NCBI GenBank assembly: GCA_012267415.1
Contig: JAAXGN010000005.1
Span: 15,281 to 79,280, forward strand
Source of the DNA: Candidatus Poribacteria bacterium
GTDB lineage: Bacteria > Poribacteria > WGA-4E > WGA-3G
DNA: 64,000 nt
Direction of reading: 5' to 3'
The stretch's first letter is position 1; each line of letters starts with the position of its first letter. This document shows, piece after piece, positions 33,485-41,100 of the stretch. The notes under the pieces are model-generated. The model did not search any database, was not told the DNA's origin, and saw only the letters and a list, made by a program, of their open reading frames with translations. The translations under genes were made by a program, and so were the position numbers.

Positions 33485-36400
33485 TGTTTATATAATGCTG
33501 AAAATTAAATTTATTACCGATCTCCTTATGTTCATAAAACCGATCTGTCTCTATCCCTGTTATTGAATCCCATAGTATGATTAATCCATCACGTCCACCA
33601 CTGGCAATAGTTTCTCCATCAGGACTGTAGGTAATAGTCTCAATTGCATCGGTATGTCCTTCAAGAACGGCTGTTTGTTGTCCAGTATTTACATCCCACA
33701 ACTCAACGTTGTCCCCCAAACCACCCGTTGCTATTTGGCTGCCATTCGGACTAAAGACGATAGTCTGAGGTGCACGAGATCTCCCGATAACAGATTTCAA
33801 CTCATAAGTCGTGGAATCCCATAACTGAGCTGCAAATTTTCCACCAGTCGTAGCAAACGTTTTTCCATCGGGACTGAAATCAACACCTGAGACATCCTCA
33901 ATAAAACCTTTAGTGATCTCTTTTACCTCACCACTGTCCTTGTGCCAAATACGGACACTGCCATCAACACCGCCACTGACAATCTTTCCCCCATCAGGAT
34001 AAAATTGAGCAGTTGCTACTATGCCTATATGGCCGACATAAACATTGCTTATTTTCTTATCTTCAAGATTATACATCAGAAGGCCATTTCGACCTGCAGT
34101 TAGGATGCTTTTCCCATCAGAACTAAAAGACATGTCTGCTATTGAACTACCGTCAGTGTATATAGTAGACTGTTCATCGGTGTTTATGTTCCATAGAATT
34201 ATCTTATATTCTCTACCTGCACAGGCAAGCGTATTTCCATCTGGACTAAACGCTAAACTCCATACCTTAAACAGTTTAAGTGATCTGATTTTTGTACCAG
34301 TATTTACATCCCACAGAAACACCCGTTTATCATCACCGCCGGAAGCAAGATAGGTTCCGTCAGGATTAAAGACAAGCCTATTGACCAAACCTTTATGTCC
34401 TTTTAGTTCTGCCTTTTGTTCATGTGAAGCAACATCTATTAATATCACCAGAGAATTATCACCGGTGCATGCGATTGTTTTGCCATCTGGACTGAACATC
34501 ACACTAAGGACACGTCCGATATGTGCCGTTGGGATTCCTTTCACTTGTGAAGTCTTGATATTTATAAGATTAATCACGCCATCTGTTCCAACTGCAAGCG
34601 TTTTGCTATCAGGACTGAAAGCAACTGTATGGACAACACCCGTATCAAAACTAAATTTGCTCTGCTGAGCACCAGTATCAGCCTCCCGCAAAGTTACACT
34701 TTCGTCAAATCCACCACTTGCGATTGTGTTACCATCTGGACTCACTGCAACACTTTTCACGGCATCTTCACTGACAGGATTCAATGTAGTAATTGGATGT
34801 GCATTGGCAATGTCCCACAGATAGATTTCATGGTCAGATGCACCTGCAAGCGTCATGCCATCAGGACTAAAGGCGACACTGATAACGGGTCGATCAAATT
34901 CGGTATGGATGCCTATTCTCTGACCTGTGTCGACATCATACAGGAATGTCCTTCCTAATCCTCCGACAGCAAGTAATTTACTATCAGGACTGAAGGCTGC
35001 ACTCCAAGAAGCCCAAGCATATAGATTCTTATTCTTTTTATTATCAGGTAGATGTTGAATATCCCATAACAGTAAATGATCTTCTTTGCTGCTGGCACAT
35101 GCAATTTTTCTACCATCAGGACTGATGGCTATACCGTTCATATCATCATCATCTACTCTTACCGTGGCTATCTCCTCACCTGTTTTGACATTTATCAGAT
35201 GTACTGTTTTGCTTCTTGTTACGTCAGTGCCTTCAATGAGTAGAGATTGCCCATCAGGACTGAATTCTATACCTTCAATACTGTGTGAACTTATCCTACC
35301 AATTTCCTTTTTTATCCTTGAATCGATGTCAAATAAAAATGCTACGCCACTTTGAAAGCCACCAGCAATTGTCTTTCCATCTGGACTGAATGCAACACAC
35401 TTCACATTCCAATCATGATCACTAATTATAATTGATTTTTGTGTATTATCCGACATGTCCCAAACAGCGACATTCTTTCCACTCCCCGCTGCGAGCATAC
35501 TACCATCAGCATTGAAATCAATACAATCTATACTTACTGTGTGTGATCCGAGTAAAGCGGTCTCTTGATAGGTACTTGTGTCGTATATCCAAATACCGAT
35601 GTCAGTTGCAACAGCAAGTTTTTTACCACTTGGTGAAAACTGAATCTCAGTAATCTCACCTCTTCCCAAACGCGCTTTCGCTTTTTTGGGTATTTCCCAT
35701 TGTGTGTAATCTTTCATTGTTTCCTCTGTTTGTGTGGCATCAGTAAAAGTGGTAATGTTATCATTTTGCTGATCTTCAGGATCATTCAGATGTGCCAATA
35801 CGTTAGTATCTTTTATTGGCATTCGCACATTTGGTTTAGATTCTAAGTTTGCGACTATAGGTACTTCTATGACCTCAACCGATGTCTCTGCGGTGGCATC
35901 TAAACTGTAAGGTTTTTGAAAACGAGGCAAAAATTTACTATTTCCCAAACCGAGTATCAGCAACACGACTACTAAAGTAGAAGCAGCTACTGCCCATGGA
36001 ACTATCGGTTTACTACTGGACGGTGTTGCAGGTTTGATACGCGAAATCTCACGCATAATGTTCTCTTTAAGATATGGTGTAATTTGGAAATTGTCTAAAG
36101 CCTCCCTTATCACCGGTTCCTCTTTCCGTAAACGCTTCTGTGCGCGACGGAGACGGCTTTTTATTGTATTCGCTGACACACCTAAAAAAGCACCGATTTC
36201 TGTGCATGACATTTCACCTAAATAGTGTAATGTCATTACAGTGCGTTCGCTTTCTCCAAGTTTCGCAAGCAATTTCTGAACAACATTGCGTTGTGTTTCT
36301 CCGGTGATCCGATTGTTTTCATCAAGGATATATTCAGAATAGGTTTCTTCTTCATCTACAGTAATATCTATATTGTCCTGCAGCTGTGCCCGTATATTCT

Positions 36401-36662
36401 TATTACGCAACCATGTGCTGCAAAGGTTTGAAGCAATTACATAGAGCCAACTTGCGAAACGTTGCGGTTTTTTCAACGTTCTGAGTTGCTGATGTGCTCT
36501 TATGAACGTATCCTGTGTTATCTCCTCTGCGAAATGAAAATCTCCGATTTTCCGCCATGCAAGTGCGTGAACCTGTTTTTGATATTTTTCTACAAGTTCT
36601 GCAAACGCAGCATCATCACCATCAAGAGTAAGTTGTATTAATTGTGCATCACTGTTTCTCAT
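33471..36662 (-). CDS. ECF sigma factor fused through a membrane segment to a WD40 propeller
   Basis: A 1063-residue frame after a strong GGAGGGAA site. Residues 1-190 are a complete ECF-type sigma-70 factor: sigma2 (AFAELVEKYQKQVHALAWR, FAEEITQDTFIRAHQQL) and sigma4 (SERTVMTLHYLGEMSCTEIG, VSANTIKSRLRRAQKRL). A basic linker leads to one membrane helix (about 221-245: VPWAVAASTLVVVLLILGLG), then an acidic/Thr linker, then from about 316 the WD40 cap (DYTQWEIPKKAKARLGRGE then TDIGIWIYDTSTY) and about 16 WD40 repeats. Predicted topology: sigma inside, propeller outside the membrane. Sigma factors with sensory extensions are known in Planctomycetes and related groups. An internal ATG at 35717 has its own AGAGGAAACA site. 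A 1-base shift at the 3' end cuts off three repeats. Confidence 0.85.
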   Translation of the reverse strand: MRNSDAQLIQLTLDGDDAAFAELVEKYQKQVHALAWRKIGDFHFAEEITQDTFIRAHQQLRTLKKPQRFASWLYVIASNLCSTWLRNKNIRAQLQDNIDITVDEEETYSEYILDENNRITGETQRNVVQKLLAKLGESERTVMTLHYLGEMSCTEIGAFLGVSANTIKSRLRRAQKRLRKEEPVIREALDNFQITPYLKENIMREISRIKPATPSSSKPIVPWAVAASTLVVVLLILGLGNSKFLPRFQKPYSLDATAETSVEVIEVPIVANLESKPNVRMPIKDTNVLAHLNDPEDQQNDNITTFTDATQTEETMKDYTQWEIPKKAKARLGRGEITEIQFSPSGKKLAVATDIGIWIYDTSTYQETALLGSHTVSIDCIDFNADGSMLAAGSGKNVAVWDMSDNTQKSIIISDHDWNVKCVAFSPDGKTIAGGFQSGVAFLFDIDSRIKKEIGRISSHSIEGIEFSPDGQSLLIEGTDVTRSKTVHLINVKTGEEIATVRVDDDDMNGIAISPDGRKIACASSKEDHLLLWDIQHLPDNKKNKNLYAWASWSAAFSPDSKLLAVGGLGRTFLYDVDTGQRIGIHTEFDRPVISVAFSPDGMTLAGASDHEIYLWDIANAHPITTLNPVSEDAVKSVAVSPDGNTIASGGFDESVTLREADTGAQQSKFSFDTGVVHTVAFSPDSKTLAVGTDGVINLINIKTSQVKGIPTAHIGRVLSVMFSPDGKTIACTGDNSLVILIDVASHEQKAELKGHKGLVNRLVFNPDGTYLASGGDDKRVFLWDVNTGTKIRSLKLFKVWSLAFSPDGNTLACAGREYKIILWNINTDEQSTIYTDGSSIADMSFSSDGKSILTAGRNGLLMYNLEDKKISNVYVGHIGIVATAQFYPDGGKIVSGGVDGSVRIWHKDSGEVKEITKGFIEDVSGVDFSPDGKTFATTGGKFAAQLWDSTTYELKSVIGRSRAPQTIVFSPNGSQIATGGLGDNVELWDVNTGQQTAVLEGHTDAIETITYSPDGETIASGGRDGLIILWDSITGIETDRFYEHKEIGNKFNFQHYINSVVI
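35715..35735 (-). promoter_or_regulatory. Possible internal translation start in the sigma-WD40 gene
   Basis: On the minus strand AGAGGAAACA immediately precedes an in-frame ATG (35715-35717) exactly where the WD40 cap begins (MKDYTQWEIPKKA). The WD40 gene downstream starts at the equivalent Met (MENYPQWNLPEQA) behind AAGGAGAATAG. The fused gene could thus also make a sigma-free, soluble propeller. Inferred from sequence only. Confidence 0.4.
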
Positions 36663-36874
36663 GGGTTCCCTCCGTTTTTACCTTTTACTTATATGACAAC
36701 ACTAAAGGATTAAACGGGTGCATAATTCTGCAAATGAACAAGTGTTCAGATATGGGGGTTAGAAAGTCAACATTTTATTAATTTAACCACCTAAGTCCCT
36801 TTATTTGTATATGCTCATCGCAATTGTTGAGATAGGGTTTCTATCTTATCGGAGATAGATACTACAAAGTCGTC

Positions 36875-37411
36875 TTATTGACGGTTGATTATCAGATCAT
36901 CAAAAGGTTGTCCATCTTCATCTGTGATGCGGAAGTAGAATGACCATCCGCCTTGCTCATTACACACTTTAACAAGGATACAGTTTTTACCCGGTTTGAG
37001 TTTTACAGGTATAGTGTATCTGTCAACTATAGACTTAAAAGTTTTTGTATGGGAAAACACTTCTTCTCCATTAAGCCGTACTTTTCCTTGGTCATCACTA
37101 TCAAATCGGAATTGGACTTCCCGTTCATCAGGTGAGGTGACAGTTGCAAAAGCGTAGCAAACTTGCCAGTCAACATGCTGTTCTCCAAGATGGATATAGC
37201 CATCCAATTCAGCATCAGTGAACTTTTTCCAACGCACCGGACCATCCACGCCATCATATATAACGCTCAAATCAATCTCAGTAATGTCTTCAGGGATGTA
37301 TGCAGTATCGTATCCGATTCCATCAGCATTATCAAACGGTCCAAGCACCATCCATGCATCTTCCGTAACAAAACCGGTTTTCTTGACGTGTTCATCCGCC
37401 ATCTCAACCAT
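36875..37411 (-). pseudogene. GPFDN tail fragment directly behind a truncated sigma gene
   Basis: A 178-codon frame with one GPFDN domain (WMVLGPFDNADGIGYDTAY, FRFDSDDQGKVRLNGEEVF, ILVKVCNEQGGWSFYFRIT). The homologous frame extends upstream to about 37480 as QLRFQLDTRFSVAEYYRSKG, overlapping the 3' end of the sigma frame (37453-38052) out of phase. Over most of its length the DNA is close to 30603-31150. It looks like the tail of a sigma-WD40-GPFDN gene whose membrane and WD40 parts have been deleted. Confidence 0.7.
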
Positions 37412-37452
37412 GCCTTTGCTACGATAATATTCTGCTACACTGAAACGTGTAT

Positions 37453-38052
37453 CTAACTGAAACCTAAGTTGAGCAGGAACGCTTCTTTTATTAAGGGTTC
37501 ATTCTTCTTTAAACGATGATGTGCACGACGAAGTCGACTCTTAATCGTATTTGCCGATACACCTAAGAATTCACCGATTTCAGAACATGACATTTCCCCG
37601 AAGTAATGTAATGTAATGACAGTGCGTTCACTCTCTTGTAATTTTGCAAGTAGTTTTTGGACAACTTCGCGCTGTGCTTGTATCGCAGTGCGTTCTCTCT
37701 CTTCAACGACATACTCCGAAAACACTACTTCTTCTATTTGCTCAATGTCAGTCTGTTCCAAATACTCAAGGGACTGTGTCCATAAACGTTTTTTACGCAA
37801 TCGTGCGTAACATTGACGTCTCGTAATTACAGACAGCCAACCGGCAAAATTCTGCTGTTCCTTCAGGTTTTTCAGTTCCTTATAGGCGTTTAGAAATGCG
37901 TCTTGTGTAACTTCTTCTGCAATATGGAAATCCTTAACAAGTCGCCACGCCAAGGCATGAACCTGTTTTTGATATTTTGATACTAACACCGCAAATGCGT
38001 CATCATCGCCTGTAAGGACACGTTGGATAAGTTCGGTATCGGTCTGTTGCAT
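37453..38052 (-). CDS. ECF-type RNA polymerase sigma factor (truncated paralogue)
   Basis: A 199-residue frame behind AGAGGTGCAGA. It has both sigma regions: sigma2 (DDDAFAVLVSKYQKQVHALA, IAEEVTQDAFLNAYKEL) and sigma4 (SERTVITLHYFGEMSCSEIG, VSANTIKSRLRRAHHRL). It resembles residues 1-190 of the sigma-WD40 fusion 212 bases downstream. After KKNEPLIKEAF it runs into seven unrelated residues and stops, while the GPFDN tail begins in another frame at the same point. The sigma domains are complete, so the product may still bind RNA polymerase, but it has lost the membrane anchor and propeller. No separate anti-sigma gene is present. Confidence 0.8.
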   Translation of the reverse strand: MQQTDTELIQRVLTGDDDAFAVLVSKYQKQVHALAWRLVKDFHIAEEVTQDAFLNAYKELKNLKEQQNFAGWLSVITRRQCYARLRKKRLWTQSLEYLEQTDIEQIEEVVFSEYVVEERERTAIQAQREVVQKLLAKLQESERTVITLHYFGEMSCSEIGEFLGVSANTIKSRLRRAHHRLKKNEPLIKEAFLLNLGFS

Positions 38053-38195
38053 TCTGCACCTCTTGAAACATAAGGTTACAATATACCTCTCATAACCTGT
38101 GACGCGACTTAAGGTGTAAACGGGTGCATAAATTTTATGGATCTGCGTTGACTTGGACCTACGAAAGAATGCGATACAATTAATTTGAAATGATA

Positions 38196-41100
38196 TTACC
38201 TAACCACCTGTATTGTTCCGCTTGATGCGACTGCTGATTTTGTTGGATCATACATCGCTTCGGCAGAGACAGGGGGTACTGTAAACGTTCCCTCTGTTAC
38301 GACTCTTAATGGATAATAGAACTTCTGCTCCTGTTGGAAATTAAACGCACCGAAGAAGATAAGTCTATCATCGCGAATGTCTATGTAATCAGGTGTGTAG
38401 TCACGTCTTTCTGTCCAGGGTGCTCTATAACGAGTTGCCAATCTGGGATTTTCAATTTCAAATCCTGCGGGTAACATGTCAATAACGACTACATTCTGTA
38501 AATTGCTCGTGAGTGCCTTCACGCTAATCTCAGCGATAACTAATTCCCCTTGTTGGAAGACATTTTTGACTCGTGAACCGTCTGGTGTGAGATATCGTCG
38601 GTTGACCTGCAATTCGCGTCCGTATTCCTCAATATAGGAATCCCGTCCGATACCGAAGGCTTCCCAGAAATAGTAGCATGTGCCTTTTCCTTTGACTGTA
38701 AGTTTTATTTGTGTGCCATCCCAATCTGAACCTGTGTATTGTGTCCCGGTCGAATCGAAGTTACCCATGTGAGCATCGTTTCGGGTGATTGTTCCGGTAT
38801 ACTTCTGATTGGGTTGCTTTTTCAGGTACTTACCGAGTGCAAGGAACGCGAACGCGTTGTCCTGTGTATTCGTCCAACGGTGTCGTCTTGAGGCTGCTTC
38901 GGTCAAACTTTCAACGAGTGGCGTGACTGCGGGATGATCGTCCATAACTTCCATCAGTACATCCAGCATGATGGCTTTCGCACGAATAGGTGAGTCAAAA
39001 TTGCGACCTGTATCACGTCTCTGATCTATCTTATCAATTTCTACTGCTTCAGGCAGCATTGAGATCGCCATCTCCATATTACCGCTCAGCGCGAATGCAC
39101 CTGCAAGTTGAAATTGCGAGTAATCGTTGAGTTCACTGAGTCTGTTGTTCTTCAGGTAGTACATCACAGATTTTTCGGGTGCGCCTGCTGCTGCAAGTAC
39201 ATAACAGGCATAAACAGCTTGACTTAACCTATACCTATCCGCGTTCTGATTCGGTCTGTTGAGATTACCACCGTTTCTGGCTTGACGTCTCAACCCTTCT
39301 AACATCCTATAATAAACAAGGTCGGACACCTTGTAACCTGCTTTTCGTGCTTCAACAAGGAAGTGAGAGGCGTAGATACTGCTCCAATTGTTGATTTGTG
39401 TCCTACCTTGCCAATATGCAAAATGATGTTCTGGTAGCAGCATATCTTCCAACTTTGTAATACCCGCATTGATATATTCGTCTATTTTTCCCTCTTCTGC
39501 CAGCATCGGTTCAACGATGCGTGCAAGGTCACTAAGATAGAGTAGTGGAAAAACCCGACTGGTCGTCTGCTCTAAACAACCGTGTGGGTATTGTATGAGA
39601 TACCGAAGACCTCCCGCGAATCTAAGTGTAGGAAGCGGTGACACCGTCAGCATGAATTCAGATATGTCAGGTCTAATGTTTGAAGGAAAGATGAAATCTG
39701 CTGGTTCACCCTCCCGAACAATACCTTGTCCTGTCTTTGTTATAGGGGGTGATGCAGAACGGAGGGGTAGACGCATCGGTGCGAATTCTATCTCCTCACC
39801 ATTACCGGATGCGGACAAATTGAACGTAGCGATACCGACTGCATCCTGTGCAACGACATCAAAAAATACGTTCCCCTCCTGACCCGCTGCGACCTGTATC
39901 TGTTTCTGTAAGGAAGACCCTTGAACAAGAACCGTGCGATTGTTAGAATCGTCTTCCATTATGAGTTTTATAGGTCCGGATGCCTGTAGTTTCACACTGA
40001 ATTCACCTATGTCATCAGTGCCGTTATAGATAGAAACGGGGACGCGAATCTGATCACCGCCAGTGAGAAAGCGCGGGAACGTCGGTGTCAGAATTACCGG
40101 ATCACGCACTTTGATCTCTTCAGTGGCTGAACCGAAATCTGCACCAGCAAATGCGACTGCCATTATACGTAATGAACCGTTGAATTGCGGTATCTTGAAA
40201 CGGACACTCCCAGTCCCATCGGCATCCGCTTCCATCATACCTGACCAGAGGGATACAGACATCACCCGCACAACGGAATCCGTATTCAACCGACTTTGCC
40301 TTTTCGCTGCGAGTGATTCCCATGCTACGGTACCGAGACGTGCAAAACTAACCTGAGGTGCGCGTCTACTGAGCACTACCGAACCAGCCATTCCATCAGC
40401 AGAAAAATCAGCAATTCCCCCAACTAACGCTTCCTGTTCTATTAACTGTCCCCGCGACTCATTCCTTGGCGTAGTCGTTACCACCTTCATCAAATCTGCA
40501 AGGGATTCAATCGGTTTAATAGGAAATCTACTATCCCTTGTAATCGCATTATGGAATTCATAAGAGATGGTGCTAAGTCTTCTCTGTTGATAGAAACGTG
40601 CATGTGGGTCCGGGGTTTGCATACCCGTCAATTGGAGGATTCCTTCATCAATTGCAGCGATTGTGATTCTATAAGGTTGCCCCTTCCTCTCACCTGTCAC
40701 CCGATACTTTATGTCCACCTCACGATTTGGTCGAATCTGTTCAGGGACATCAAGCTCCACCTTTAGCTGATGTGCTTCTGCATCAATTTTCAACGGAATA
40801 ACACCAAATGCACGGGCAGGCGCGTCCTTTTCCAACGATGTGGTAGAACGTATCAGCATTGCAGAGAGATAGACGTTAGGTGCGTAACCACCCTCAACAG
40901 GAATTATCAATGTTTCTGTGTTCTCTTTAACCGTGATTGTTTGATGGCTCAACACCTTTTCCCGTTCGATCGTTAGCAACACTTTACCGGGGAAGGGTGG
41001 TTTAATTTGCAGTTGTGCCTTTTCCCCAACGCGGTAGAATTCTTTATCAAGTGTCATATCCAACGTGTCAGGATTTTCTAATGACCACGGCACACCTGCC

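Noticed and set aside
31452..37490. Programmed ribosomal frameshifting as explanation for the broken sigma-WD40 genes
   Set aside because: There are several shifts in different directions plus an in-frame TGA, and no conserved slippery heptamer with a downstream structure. Decay or sequence error is simpler.
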